64,000 nt of DNA. Origin: an uncultured Apibacter sp. (GTDB lineage Bacteria > Bacteroidota > Bacteroidia > Flavobacteriales > Weeksellaceae). The position numbers were made by a program, and so were the translations under genes. Shown piece by piece: positions 28,735-38,377 of this stretch. Every line of letters begins with the position of its first letter. Within the stretch, counting starts at the first letter, position 1. The notes below the pieces were generated by a model. It did no database searches. It worked only from the letters and a program-made list of their open reading frames with translations, and was not told the DNA's origin. The DNA is taken from contig CALYQD010000009.1 of the NCBI GenBank assembly GCA_945280365.1, forward strand, positions 37,510-101,509, written 5' to 3'.

Positions 28735-28745
28735 ATTTTCAGTAA

Positions 28746-29027
28746 TTATTTTTTTGTTAATTCATCATATTCTTCTGCAAGATGATCAATTTTTTCGTCC
28801 TTCATTCTCTTAAAATCATTTTTATACTTATCATATCCTTCCTTCAGCTCATCTTTATATTTATGATAAGAATCTTTAAGACTCTCCCCTAAATCTTCCG
28901 CTTTTCTTTTAATCTTTTTACGAGTGTTTTTTCCTTTATCAGGAGCTATTAAAACACCGGCAAGAAGACCTGCTACAGCCCCTATAACCATACCGGTTAA
29001 AACATTTTGAACGTTTTTATTTCCCAT
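28746..29027 (-). CDS. YtxH-domain protein
   Basis: 93 residues from the ATG at 29027. A glycine-rich hydrophobic helix (LTGMVIGAVAGLLAGVLIAP) is followed by DKGKNTRKKI and a long highly charged coiled-coil-like region rich in Lys, Asp and Tyr (several KYKDELKEGY-type repeats). This is the YtxH layout, often general-stress-associated. Function unknown. It is upstream of the holin-like gene, separated by a terminator. Confidence 0.82.
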   Translation of the reverse strand: MGNKNVQNVLTGMVIGAVAGLLAGVLIAPDKGKNTRKKIKRKAEDLGESLKDSYHKYKDELKEGYDKYKNDFKRMKDEKIDHLAEEYDELTKK

Positions 29028-29182
29028 AATCAAAATAGTATAAATTTTAATATTATTTTTAGATATTTAAAGTAAAAGACAAAAAGGAAAAAATAGATTA
29101 GCAATTTCATATAAATTGTAAAAATTCTTTTATTATGCTTATCTCGGAATAACTATAAATTAAAAACTTATATTTATTTTTC

Positions 29183-29213
29183 TTGCCTTAAACAAATATA
29201 CTCAATAAATTTG
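29183..29213 (+). promoter_or_regulatory. Promoter of the aminotransferase-murB-lpxK run
   Basis: TTG (29183-29185), 20-bp spacer, TAAATTTG (29206-29213), 27 bp before the aminotransferase ATG. Confidence 0.68.
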
Positions 29214-29239
29214 TAATTTCCAAAACAACATAAAAAATT

Positions 29240-30439
29240 ATGCCAAATTTCTCTTCACGAGGTTTAAACATGCCTGAGTCTCCTATAAGGAAACTTGCTC
29301 CTTATGCTGTGAAAGCAAAGGAGAAAGGCTTGAAAGTATTTCATTTAAATATTGGACAGCCCGATATAAAATCACCACAGACAGCAATAAACGTTCTAAA
29401 AAATATTGATTTAGATATTTTTGCCTATACGCCTTCTGAAGGAAATTTTGATTATAGAAACACTTTAAAAGAGTATTATCACTCTTTAGGTTTTGAAGAT
29501 TTAACTCGAGATAATTTCATTATTACCAACGGAGGATCCGAGGCTTTATCATTTACCTTAAGCTGTTTATGCGATCATGGTGATGAAATAATCATTCCCG
29601 AACCTTTTTACGCAAATTATTATAGCTTTGCCGAATCTATCGGGGTTAATATTATTCCTGTAGTATCTACTATCGATACCGGTTTTTCACTTCCGAACAT
29701 TGATAAATTCAATGAATTAATCACTCCGAAAACTCGGGCAATACTTATTACAAACCCCAGTAATCCAACCGGATATCTTTATTCTAAAGAAGAATTGCAA
29801 AAATTAGCGGAAATTGTAATCAAGAATGATATTTTTCTTATTTCCGATGAGGTGTACAGAGAATACGTTTACGACGGGTTGACTTTCCATTCCATATTAG
29901 AATTTCCGGAACTTAAAGAAAATGTAATTGTTGTAGACTCAGAATCTAAACGATATAGTCTTTGTGGTATTCGTAGTGGATTCTTGGTTACCAGAAATAA
30001 AAAATTTTTAGATATAGCTTTAAAATTTGCACAAGCTCGCTTAAGTCCTTCCCTGGTAGGTCAAATTATAGCTAATGCAGCTCATTACGAACCGAAATCT
30101 TATATTGAAAATGTGCGAAAAGAATATGAAGAAAGAAGAGATTTGCTTATAAAACTTCTTAATGAAATTCCCGGAGTCATTTGTCCCAAACCGAAAGGAG
30201 CATTTTACTGCACAGTTGAATTACCAGTTGAAAATGCTGAAGATTTTTGTCTTTGGATGCTTAAAGAGTTCGAATATGAAAACGGAACGGTTATGTTAAC
30301 TCCAGCCCAAGGATTTTATTCCAATCAGGAGCTTGGAAAAAAACAAGTCAGACTTGCTTACGTGATCAATAAAGAAGACATTACTCAATCGATTAAAATT
30401 ATTAAAAAAGGACTAGAAAAATATAATTCAAATCGATGA
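29240..30439 (+). CDS. PLP-dependent class I/II aminotransferase
   Basis: 399 residues, fold-type I aminotransferase. Landmarks are FHLNIGQPDI near residue 40, TNGGSEALSFTLSCL, ITNPSNPTGYLYSKEEL, the Asp/Tyr motif LISDEVYREYVYDG, the PLP lysine in DSESKRYSLCGIRSGFL, and the carboxylate-binding Arg in KKQVRLAYV. Probably an aspartate- or aromatic-type transaminase; the amino donor cannot be fixed from sequence. The stop overlaps the murB start by 4 bp (ATGA). Confidence 0.9.
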   Translation: MPNFSSRGLNMPESPIRKLAPYAVKAKEKGLKVFHLNIGQPDIKSPQTAINVLKNIDLDIFAYTPSEGNFDYRNTLKEYYHSLGFEDLTRDNFIITNGGSEALSFTLSCLCDHGDEIIIPEPFYANYYSFAESIGVNIIPVVSTIDTGFSLPNIDKFNELITPKTRAILITNPSNPTGYLYSKEELQKLAEIVIKNDIFLISDEVYREYVYDGLTFHSILEFPELKENVIVVDSESKRYSLCGIRSGFLVTRNKKFLDIALKFAQARLSPSLVGQIIANAAHYEPKSYIENVRKEYEERRDLLIKLLNEIPGVICPKPKGAFYCTVELPVENAEDFCLWMLKEFEYENGTVMLTPAQGFYSNQELGKKQVRLAYVINKEDITQSIKIIKKGLEKYNSNR

Positions 30440-31461
30440 TCAGACAGGAAAATATAGATATCCGAAAATATACTACTTTTAATGTCCCTGCAATTTGTGA
30501 TTTCTTTGTAGAGGTCTCAAATCTGAATGAGCTCAAGGAAGCGTTAGATTTTTCAAAAAATAAAAACATACCTGTTTTATTTATCGGCGGAGGGAGCAAC
30601 ATTCTTTTTATTAAACCCTTTCACGGGTTAGTCATTAAAGTTAATTTAAAAGGCATTGAAGAAAAAATAGACGAAGACGATAAGCATATACTCATTACTG
30701 CTAAAGCGGGTGAAAATTGGGATGCATTCGTTCACTATTGTACATCCAGAAATTACGGCGGATTAGAAAATTTATCATTAATTCCCGGTAATGTTGGTAC
30801 TTCTCCCATACAAAATATTGGCGCCTATGGAGCTGAAATGAAAGATACTTTTCACCAATTAAAGGCATTGAATATTTCAACTTATGAAATTGAAGTATTT
30901 GATGCCGAATCTTGTAAATTCGGATACAGAGATTCTTATTTTAAGAATGAAGGTAAAAATAAGTATGTTATTATTGAAGTCACTTTTAAATTAACTACAA
31001 AAAAACATAATCTAAAAATTTCTTATGGAGACATAAAAGAGGAACTCTTAAAAAAAGAAATATATGAGCCCACTTTAGCTAATATAAGAAATCAGGTAAT
31101 TGAAATTAGGAAACGTAAACTTCCGGATCCGGCTATCATGGGAAACGCAGGAAGCTTTTTTAAAAACCCAATTATTTCGATTGCCCATTTGGAAAATATT
31201 CAGAAAAAATATCCCGAAATACCCTACTATAAGATTTCAAATCAACTTGTGAAACTTCCCGCTGCATGGCTAATTGAATTTGCTGGATGGAAAGGGAAAA
31301 AAAAAGGAAATGTCGGAGTTCATAAAAATCAATCCCTAGTTTTAGTAAACTTAGGAGATGCAAACGGCAAAGAAATATATGACTTGTCAAAATCAATAAT
31401 TGAGGATGTTAATAAAATTTTTAATATTCAATTAGAACGAGAAGTAAATATCATCTTATAA
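30436..31461 (+). CDS. murB: UDP-N-acetylenolpyruvoylglucosamine reductase
   Basis: FAD- and NADPH-dependent second step of UDP-MurNAc synthesis. 341 residues, the long E. coli-like type. FAD-binding segment VLFIGGGSNILF, then ENLSLIPGNVGTSPIQNIGAYGAEM, YRDSYFK and the catalytic-serine region GNAGSFFKNP. Starts inside the aminotransferase stop. Essential cell-wall gene. Confidence 0.96.
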   Translation: MIRQENIDIRKYTTFNVPAICDFFVEVSNLNELKEALDFSKNKNIPVLFIGGGSNILFIKPFHGLVIKVNLKGIEEKIDEDDKHILITAKAGENWDAFVHYCTSRNYGGLENLSLIPGNVGTSPIQNIGAYGAEMKDTFHQLKALNISTYEIEVFDAESCKFGYRDSYFKNEGKNKYVIIEVTFKLTTKKHNLKISYGDIKEELLKKEIYEPTLANIRNQVIEIRKRKLPDPAIMGNAGSFFKNPIISIAHLENIQKKYPEIPYYKISNQLVKLPAAWLIEFAGWKGKKKGNVGVHKNQSLVLVNLGDANGKEIYDLSKSIIEDVNKIFNIQLEREVNIIL

Positions 31462-31489
31462 ATTTATATTTTTGCTTTATAATTTAAGC

Positions 31490-32527
31490 ATGAATATATT
31501 ATTTTATCCTTTTGCGGGTCTCTATTGGCTGGCGACATATATACGAAATAAATTTTTTGATTGGGGACTTTTGCATTCTAAAAGCTATAGAAAGCCCATT
31601 ATATGCGTTGGTAACCTCAGCGTAGGAGGTACCGGTAAATCTCCTTTTGTTATCTATCTCATTGGTTTGCTGAAAGATTCTCATCTTATCGGGATCATGA
31701 GCAGAGGCTACGGAAGAAAAACCAAAGGCTATCAATTTGCTAATTATGAGACCACCTATGAAGAAATTGGTGACGAACCCATGCAATTTTTTGAGCGTTT
31801 CAAAAATAAAATTATTGTGGGGGTTGATGAAAAAAGAGTTCATGGCATTGATAATCTTATTAAAGATTTTAATCCAGACCTTTTTATTCTCGATGATGCT
31901 TTTCAGCATCGCTATGTTAAAGCAGGATTATACATCCTTTTAACAGATTACAACCATCCATATTATGAAGATCATATTTTACCTCTGGGACGTTTGCGAG
32001 AAGGCCAATATGGCACTAAAAGGGCACAAATAGTTGTAGTGACTAAGTGTCCTCATGATTTAACACAAGACGAAAAAAATAGTATTGAGAAAAAATTAAA
32101 ATTACAACCGTATCAATCATTATTTTTTTCTACTATTATATATGAAAAACGGGTGATATCCTTAAACCGTACACTCGCTGTTGATGATATTCTTTCGTAT
32201 TCGATTCTTTTAGTTACGGGAATTGCTAAATATCAAGATATATTGGATTATGCTGAAGAAAAATTTTCAACTGTTACACATTTAAAATTTAAAGATCATC
32301 ATAATTTTTCCAAATCTGATGTTGATGAGATTGGAAAAACCTATCTTAATTTAAAAGGAAACGCAATTATTTTAACCACTGAAAAAGACTTTACGCGCTT
32401 AAAGCATTTTCAACTATTGAAAGATATTTTATTTTATCTTCCTATAAATGTTAAGCTAGATAAACCGGAAGAATTCAAAAAATTAATTAATAAATACGTA
32501 GATAAAAATTCAAATTTAAATCTTTAA
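31490..32527 (+). CDS. lpxK: Tetraacyldisaccharide 4'-kinase
   Basis: Inner-membrane kinase adding the 4'-phosphate of lipid A. I use the ATG at 31490 (MNILFYPFAGLYWLATYIRN, one membrane anchor) rather than an upstream TTG. 345 residues. P-loop GNLSVGGTGKSPFVIYLI, MSRGYGRKTKGY, DDAFQHRYVKAGL and PLGRLREG are diagnostic. It confirms a lipid-A-making Gram-negative cell. 28 bp after murB, likely co-transcribed. Confidence 0.95.
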   Translation: MNILFYPFAGLYWLATYIRNKFFDWGLLHSKSYRKPIICVGNLSVGGTGKSPFVIYLIGLLKDSHLIGIMSRGYGRKTKGYQFANYETTYEEIGDEPMQFFERFKNKIIVGVDEKRVHGIDNLIKDFNPDLFILDDAFQHRYVKAGLYILLTDYNHPYYEDHILPLGRLREGQYGTKRAQIVVVTKCPHDLTQDEKNSIEKKLKLQPYQSLFFSTIIYEKRVISLNRTLAVDDILSYSILLVTGIAKYQDILDYAEEKFSTVTHLKFKDHHNFSKSDVDEIGKTYLNLKGNAIILTTEKDFTRLKHFQLLKDILFYLPINVKLDKPEEFKKLINKYVDKNSNLNL

Positions 32528-32600
32528 AATAGATAATTATCTATATGTTAATAGATTTTCTTATCTTTATCATTCAATTTCAACATTAAATTACCATTAC

Positions 32601-33272
32601 ATGAATAAAAAAATATTATTTTGGTTTTTTCTTAGTACAGGAATAATATGGATTTTAGGAGCTAGTTATTGGTATATTTGGATAGAAAATCTGGATTTAA
32701 GTAAATTGGATTTAAGTAGCGATGATCCAAATACAAAAGCTTTTATAAAGGCCATTTTGGTAGTTTTTATTCCTTTATTAGTTACAGCCTTGCTTTTTTA
32801 TTGTATAGGTTTACTTTTTGGTAAAAAGGAGGAAAAAAATGTTACGGAAATTGAAAAAGAAAATGAGCTTTTAAAAAGTGAACTAGCAACGCATATTGAT
32901 AAGATTGAAACCATGAAGGTCTTATATACCGGTGGAAAAATCAGAAGAAGATCGTCAATTCTTCATGATAATATCTCAACTCCAATAAACGAAAAGGAAA
33001 AGGAAAAGGAGAAGGAGGATAAAAAAGAGGCCACTCCTATCCATAAGGATGATCTAAAAATTATTGAAGGAATTGGTGAAAGGATTGAATTTTTCTTGAA
33101 TGAAAGTGGAATATTTACTTGGGAACAACTAGCTCAGCAATCCGTTGAATCATTAAATAATATTCTTGAATTGTACGAAGGAGCTTCATACCGCATACAC
33201 AATCCTACGAGCTGGCCAAAGCAGGCAGAACTAGCTGCAAAAGGAAAATGGAATGAATTTAAAGCTTTATAA
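32601..33272 (+). CDS. Two-helix membrane protein with C-terminal helix-hairpin-helix (DUF4332-like) domain
   Basis: 223 residues. Two membrane helices (about 5-27 and 49-72) are followed by a coiled coil (EIEKENELLKSELATHIDKIE), a Glu/Lys-rich linker around residue 135 and a C-terminal domain DDLKIIEGIGERIEFFLNESG that matches the helix-hairpin-helix style GIG motif seen in DUF4332 and ribosomal-protein-fusion contexts. HhH domains bind nucleic acid, but this one may act in protein contact. Function unknown. Last chromosomal gene before the tRNA and island. Confidence 0.72.
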   Translation: MNKKILFWFFLSTGIIWILGASYWYIWIENLDLSKLDLSSDDPNTKAFIKAILVVFIPLLVTALLFYCIGLLFGKKEEKNVTEIEKENELLKSELATHIDKIETMKVLYTGGKIRRRSSILHDNISTPINEKEKEKEKEDKKEATPIHKDDLKIIEGIGERIEFFLNESGIFTWEQLAQQSVESLNNILELYEGASYRIHNPTSWPKQAELAAKGKWNEFKAL

Positions 33273-33642
33273 AATTCTTCATTATAAAAGGTTATTATTT
33301 GAAACGTCTCCATTTTATATTTTTTTAAATCAATAGTTGCTGATATTTTTTCTGAATATTCTCTCCTATTTAATAAATCTTTTATATAAATCTACCTAAC
33401 GATGCTAAAAAGTAAGAGTTTCCTTTTCTCATATTATCGCTATCATTCATAGAAATACTTATTACTTTACTACTAGAATTTTCGTTTACGTCTATTTTTT
33501 TAATAAATGATGATTTTTTTTTACAATTAAAAAAAATTAAATAAAACGTTATATTTCAGCACTATAACTTTTACATTTTAACAACAAATTGAATGAAATT
33601 TGTAAAAAATTGAACTTTTACTTTAAAAAAATGAAATTATAG
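33273..33642. other. Intergenic region before the tRNA, nothing recognised
   Basis: 370 bp of AT-rich sequence with no supported ORF. It ends at the tRNA promoter. Confidence 0.55.
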
Positions 33643-33672
33643 TTGGTTCATAAGAAAATTGTTGTATATTTG
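33643..33672 (+). promoter_or_regulatory. Promoter of tRNA-fMet
   Basis: TTG (33643-33645), 19-bp spacer, TATATTTG (33665-33672), 13 bp before the mature tRNA 5' end. Confidence 0.72.
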
Positions 33673-33685
33673 CACTCACAAACAA

Positions 33686-33761
<76 letters not shown>

Positions 33762-33765
33762 AGTA

Positions 33766-33797
33766 AGAGAATCAGAAAACTGGTTCTCTTTTTTTGT
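33766..33797 (+). terminator. Terminator of tRNA-fMet
   Basis: AGAGAATCAG, loop AAAA, CTGGTTCTCT (one G-T wobble) followed by seven T. Confidence 0.8.
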
Positions 33798-33929
33798 TTA
33801 AAATCAGGGAGTTAGGTTATTTTACTGCGTATAGATATTTTCTATTTTATTACTTCGTGCTGAATAAAGGCATACAATTAGGCATACCCTACTTATTGAA
33901 AAGGCATACCCTTAAAAATAAATAAAAAC

Positions 33930-35143
33930 ATGAATAACAGTAAATTACATATATTATTTGTATTAGATAAAGTTAATACAAATGTAAAAGGCATAGCACC
34001 ATTAAGATGTAAATTAACATATTTAAGTAAAAGAAAGGTATTTTCATTAGGATTATTTATAAATCCTGATTATTGGAATAATAGGGAGCAAAAAGCAAAA
34101 CCTCAAAATCAAGAAAATAACTTTGTTAATACACAGATAAGCCTGATTAAACAAAAAATTAATCAGGCTTTTTTGTTTCTACAAGTACAGGAAACGATTT
34201 TTGATGTAGAAGATATTTACTTAAAATATAAGGGTAAGGATAGTAAAGTCTCAAAAACTCTTTTAGAAGTATTTGATTTGCATAATGAGAGAATGCAGAA
34301 GCTGATTGGTAAAGAATACACCCAATCTACTTATAACAAGTTTAAGGAAGCTAGAAGCCATATAAAAAACTTTATAAAACATGAGTACAACAAAAATAAT
34401 TTCCTTTTAGAAGATATAAACCTGAAATTCTTAAAAGATTTTGATTACTATTTAAAGATTAATAAAAATCAAAAGCAGATTACTATTAATAAATCCATTC
34501 AGAGAGTTAAGAAGATAATAAAATTAGCCATAGCAGAAGGATTTATTACTATTGATCCTTTTCTATTATATAAACCAAAAAGAGTTGAAAATAAGGTATT
34601 GTATCTTACTACAGAAGAATTGAAGAAGTTAGAAAATTATACCTTCTCGCAAACTAGATTACAACAAGTAGCAGATATGTTTATATTTTGTTGTTATACG
34701 GGTCTAGCTTATCAGGAAATGAGTACTTTAGAATCCAAACATATAATACAAGGTTTTGATGGTAATAAGTGGATTAGAATGTACAGACGGAATACACAAA
34801 GAGAAATCTCTATTCCCCTTTTGCCTAAAAGTACTAACATAATAGAGAAATATAATTCTGATATTACCACTTATTTACTACCTAAAATATCTAATCAAAA
34901 ATTTAATTCCTATTTAAAAGAAATAGCAGATATAGTAGGAATTAATAAAAATCTTACTCATCATATAGCCAGAAAACATTTGCAACTACAGTGTTGCTTT
35001 ACAATGATGTTCCTATGGAGATAGTTTCTGAGCTATTAGGACATTCAAAAATTTCCATTACCCAAGAGCTTTATGCAAAAATGGTTTAGAAGAAGGTAAG
35101 TGAACAAATGAATAGATTAAAAAATAAACTAAAATATAAATAG
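33930..35143 (+). pseudogene. Tyrosine recombinase/integrase, frameshifted and nonsense-mutated
   Basis: Bacteroidota-type integrase with an N-terminal Arm-DNA-binding region (FVLDKVNTNVKGIAPLRCKL ... GLFINPDYWN), SAM-like core (about 95-210) and catalytic domain. The reading breaks at about 34975: AGAAAACATTTG lacks one A, so the HxxR box (HHIARK) is followed by out-of-frame residues. In the other frame it continues FATTVLLYNDVPMEIVSELLGHSKISITQELYAKMV, including the GHS and Tyr catalytic positions. A TAG at 35087-35089 then interrupts KKVSEQMNRLKNKLKYK. Two lesions mean it is inactive. It belongs to the island inserted at tRNA-fMet. Confidence 0.88.
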
Positions 35144-35244
35144 CTTTTTTAAACTGTGTTGTATAAATCTAAAGCAGTGGAAGTGGAAATGCTACATTTA
35201 TCTGGACCACTACAAAGGTTTACTTTAGAAATTTAACTATTATT

Positions 35245-35545
35245 ATGTTCAAATTAGTAAAGTACAGGAAAGAATTTAAATTGGAAGCCTTGAACTTAGT
35301 ACAGGAAAGTAAAAGTCTGAGTGAGATCTCCAAGAGTTTAGGTATCAGTATCAATACATTATGTACCTGGCACAGAAGATATAAATTGTATGGAGATAAA
35401 GATTTTTAAGGTCCTAGGATTCGTCTTCCCAAGAATGAGCAGAAGGAAGAACTACTTCGCTTAAAGAAAGAAAACACAGAACTTAAGATAGGAGCATGAT
35501 ATATTAAAAAAAGCGCTAAGCATCTTCTCCAAGAAAGATCAGTAA
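35245..35545 (+). pseudogene. IS3 OrfA (HTH protein), broken
   Basis: Begins MFKLVKYRKEFKLEALNLVQ, with an HTH_Tnp_1-like segment LSEISKSLGISINTLCTWHR. A TAA at 35407 interrupts after GDKDF; the frame continues as PRIRLPKNEQKEELLRLKKEN (leucine-zipper part). It then needs a one-base shift near 35490 to reach HDILKKALSIFSKKDQ and a stop at 35543. Confidence 0.82.
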
Positions 35546-35568
35546 GATATGAGTTCATCTAACGTTAT

Positions 35569-36435
35569 TTGGATTTCATCCCGATTGAGAAGATGTGTAG
35601 TGTATTCAAAGTAAGTCGCAGTAGTTATTATTATTGGCAGAATAAGAGCCCTTCTAAGCGCTTACTTTGGCGTATGGAATTAGGTATAGCGATTAAAAAG
35701 GTATATAATTGGAGTCGTGGCAGGTATGGGAGTCCACGTATAGCTAAAGAACTCCAGATACAGGAAATTAAAGTTTCCCGCTCCTTGGTAGTCCGTATTA
35801 TGAAAAAGAAGAATCTGGTGAATGTATCCATGCGCAGGTTTAAACAGACCACCAATTCAAAGCATAGTTATGGTATAGTTCTTAATAAACTTTGTCAGAA
35901 CTTTAAAGTAGGAACTTATAATCAGGTTTGGGTTTCAGATATTACTTACATTAAAACTACAGAAGTCTGGTCCTATTTAACCACAGTAATTGATTTGTTT
36001 GACCGAAAAGTTATCGGTTGGCATATAAGTCAGAGTCTTAGGGCTGAATATACGGTTATCCCAGCTTTGAACAAGGCTTGTTCACATCGCAGGCTTCAAT
36101 TGAATGAATCTCTTATATTCTATTCAGATCGAGGAATCCAATATGCTTGTAACCAGTTCAAAGACTGCCTGAAAAGTCATAAGTATATAAAGCAGAGCAT
36201 GAGTGGAAAAGGAAATTGTTATGATAATTCGGTGGCTGAAAGTTTCTTTAAAACTATTAAAGCTGAATTGATTTATCAAAACTCTTACCAATCAAGAAAA
36301 GATGTTTATCTATCTTTATTTGAATATATAGAAGGTTTTTATAATACAAATAGGATAATACATTCTGCTTTAGAATATTTAACCATTAAAGAATTTAATG
36401 AACAGTATAAATTCAAGTACAGAAAAGTAGCTTAA
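35569..36435 (+). CDS. IS3 OrfB transposase (DDE, rve integrase core)
   Basis: 288 residues, reading intact from a TTG at 35569. The N-terminal helical part (CSVFKVSRSSYYYWQNK) precedes the catalytic core. DDE residues are visible in VWVSDITYI, IFYSDRGIQY and the E of DNSVAESFFKTIKAEL. An in-frame TAA at 35560-35562 sits where a sense codon is expected (KYEFI then RYLDF), so the fusion OrfAB product cannot be made. Probably an inactive remnant with a still-open catalytic frame. Confidence 0.85.
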   Translation: MDFIPIEKMCSVFKVSRSSYYYWQNKSPSKRLLWRMELGIAIKKVYNWSRGRYGSPRIAKELQIQEIKVSRSLVVRIMKKKNLVNVSMRRFKQTTNSKHSYGIVLNKLCQNFKVGTYNQVWVSDITYIKTTEVWSYLTTVIDLFDRKVIGWHISQSLRAEYTVIPALNKACSHRRLQLNESLIFYSDRGIQYACNQFKDCLKSHKYIKQSMSGKGNCYDNSVAESFFKTIKAELIYQNSYQSRKDVYLSLFEYIEGFYNTNRIIHSALEYLTIKEFNEQYKFKYRKVA

Positions 36436-36484
36436 ATACTATTCATTCAAAATTGTCCAAAATAAGTTGCAGGTTCAATTTAAT

Positions 36485-37711
36485 CTGACAGTTACAATAA
36501 AATAAAGTAACTTTAAAAAAGATTAAGTAATATGACGAGACAAGAAAAACTCATCAAAAACAAATTAGGAGTATTAGAATTAGCTACTCTTAGGGAATAT
36601 ATCCAAAGCCTGTAAAGTAATGGGTTACAGCAGGGATAGCTTTTACAGATTCAAAGAATTATACGAACAAGGAGGTGAATTAGCCCTTCAGGAAATATCC
36701 AAAAAAAAATCAGTAATCAGAAATAGAGTAAGTCAGGATATTGAAAAAGCAGTTGTTGAACTTGCCTTGAAGAATCCAGCCTTAGGTCAATTACGGGTAA
36801 GTAATGAATTAAGGAAGAAAGGCTGGATAGTTTCCCCTGGTGGAGTAAGAAGCATCTGGCTCAGGAATGATTTACAAACCTTTAAACATAGGTTAAAAGC
36901 GTTAGAGGCTATGTCAGCACAAGAAAGAATTATACTCACAGAGCCCCAATTATCAGCTTTGGAAGGAGCTAAAGAGCATAAAAAAGCCATGGGAGAGATA
37001 GAAACCCACTATCCCTGCTACTTAGGTATCACAGGATACTTATTATGTAGACAATATCAAAGGAGTTGGGTATATTTACCAGCAAACTTTCATTGATACT
37101 TATTCCAAAGTAGCATTTACCAAACTCTATGATAGAAAGAATGCATTGATTACAGCAGATCTTCTCAATGATCAGGTAATTCCTTTCTTTGAACAACATG
37201 AGCTTCGTTTACCTAGGGTACTTACAGATAGAGGAACTGAATATTGCGGAGCCAGAGAACAACGAATATCAACTTTTTTTAGCCATAGAAGATATAGATC
37301 ATAGCAGAACTAAGGCTAAAAGCCCTCAAAAACTAATGGAATATGTGAAAGGTTCCATAGAACTATCCAAAATGAATTTTATGCAATTGCCTTTAGAAAA
37401 AAGGTTTATAAAGGTATTGATGAACTGCAAAAGGATTTAGATAAATGGATGGAATATTATAACCAGCAAAGAACTCATACAGGTAAATACTGCTTCGGAA
37501 AAACACCTATGGATACATTCTTACAATCTAAGTATTTAGTTAAAGAGAAGTTGATTGAATTAATTGATAAGGATAGTAATCAAACTAATTTATTTATTCC
37601 CCTTTGAAATGGAAAATGACACCAATAAAGAAAATAATTTTAACTATGAAGAGAATTAGTTATATTAGCTGATAACAGCTGACAGTTTTTATAAATACTC
37701 AAACTGTCAGA
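36485..37711 (+). mobile_element. IS481-family insertion sequence, decayed
   Basis: About 1227 bp with matching terminal inverted repeats: TCTGACAGTT at the left end (36485) and AACTGTCAGA at the right end (ending 37711). A second copy of the repeat, CTGACAGTTT at 37679-37688, makes the right end locally palindromic. It contains a single broken transposase gene. Confidence 0.8.
36532..37607 (+). pseudogene. IS481-family transposase, multiple frameshifts
   Basis: Starts MTRQEKLIKNKLGVLELA. Reading needs at least four frame changes, at about 36590, 37020, 37240 and 37350. Recognisable pieces are the HTH segment KACKVMGYSRDSFYRFKELY, LGQLRVSNELRKKGW and ETHYPCYLG, the catalytic pieces FIDTYSKVAFTKLYDRK and VLTDRGTEYCG, and the C-terminal LDKWMEYYNQQRTHTGKYC with GKTPMDTF. 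These are the standard IS481 order. Inactive. Confidence 0.88.
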
Positions 37712-37972
37712 TCATGTAGTGGCTATTACAGATAAAGTAACTATTGCTTTTATTTCAGCTAACAAAATAAAAACAACCCATTATAACTAGTTTCAAGGTT
37801 TTAATTTTGATACACAGAAAAAAGAAGTCATTACTAAAAGAATTATCTACTCTAAGAATAATTAGACATTATCTATTTTTATTGAAACAGGAAAACCTTC
37901 TATGGTTATCATCTATGCTATAAATACCTTACAAAAAAATATATTCTTGAATAAAAAATTAAAAAGAAGAAA

Positions 37973-38377
37973 TTAAAAATCCCAATTTTTACCCCAGATA
38001 TAAGAATCGATAAAAACCCATTGGTCAGCCTCTTTTTTATACCATACAGTATAATTAGTATTTTGGTCTTTCTCCCAAGTAACTTCTTTAATTGTTATAG
38101 GTTCTTTTCTTTCTTTTTCATTAAAAAAATTATATAACCCTATTCTAAACTCGGATATAATAGCTTCATTTAATAAAAAGTCTTCTTCTTGTATAGGTTT
38201 ATATTTTTCTTTAATTTGTTCGAACGACCAGTTTTTTACTTCTTCCGGATTTATATATTTCATTTGTTTAGTATTTATTTCTTTTGGATAGGTTCTTGCT
38301 TCAGAAGCCATAGTTGGCTTAGGTTTATTACAACTTAGGTTTAACACTAGGAATAAGCAAATGGTAATAATTTTCAT
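37973..38377 (-). CDS. Small lipoprotein, candidate immunity partner of the metzincin-like protein
   Basis: 134 residues with a short lipoprotein signal, LFLVLNLSC (Cys 16), so it is anchored on the periplasmic side of a membrane. The rest has no recognised domain. The mature part is charged and ends YTVWYKKEADQWVFIDSYIWG, a compact beta-rich style common in small immunity lipoproteins. Its ATG overlaps the stop of the upstream protease-like gene by 4 bp (ATGA), so the two are translated together. Immunity is an inference from pairing and localisation. Confidence 0.7.
   Translation of the reverse strand: MKIITICLFLVLNLSCNKPKPTMASEARTYPKEINTKQMKYINPEEVKNWSFEQIKEKYKPIQEEDFLLNEAIISEFRIGLYNFFNEKERKEPITIKEVTWEKDQNTNYTVWYKKEADQWVFIDSYIWGKNWDF

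Larger units (their letters stand above)
35203..36477 (+). mobile_element. IS3-family insertion sequence, decayed
   Basis: Orientation and two-ORF layout are IS3-like. Candidate weak terminal inverted repeats: TGGACCACTACAAAGG at the left (35203) and, on the minus strand, TGAACCTGCAAC at the right (ending 36477). Ends are approximate. OrfA carries a nonsense codon and a frameshift and there is a stop at the start of OrfB, so it is not autonomous. It abuts the next IS by about 8 bp. Confidence 0.7.

Noticed and set aside
37679..37711. Rho-independent terminator (CTGACAGTTT...AAACTGTCAG)
   Set aside because: The arms match the terminal inverted repeat of the IS481 element, so it is better explained as the IS end, possibly partly duplicated.
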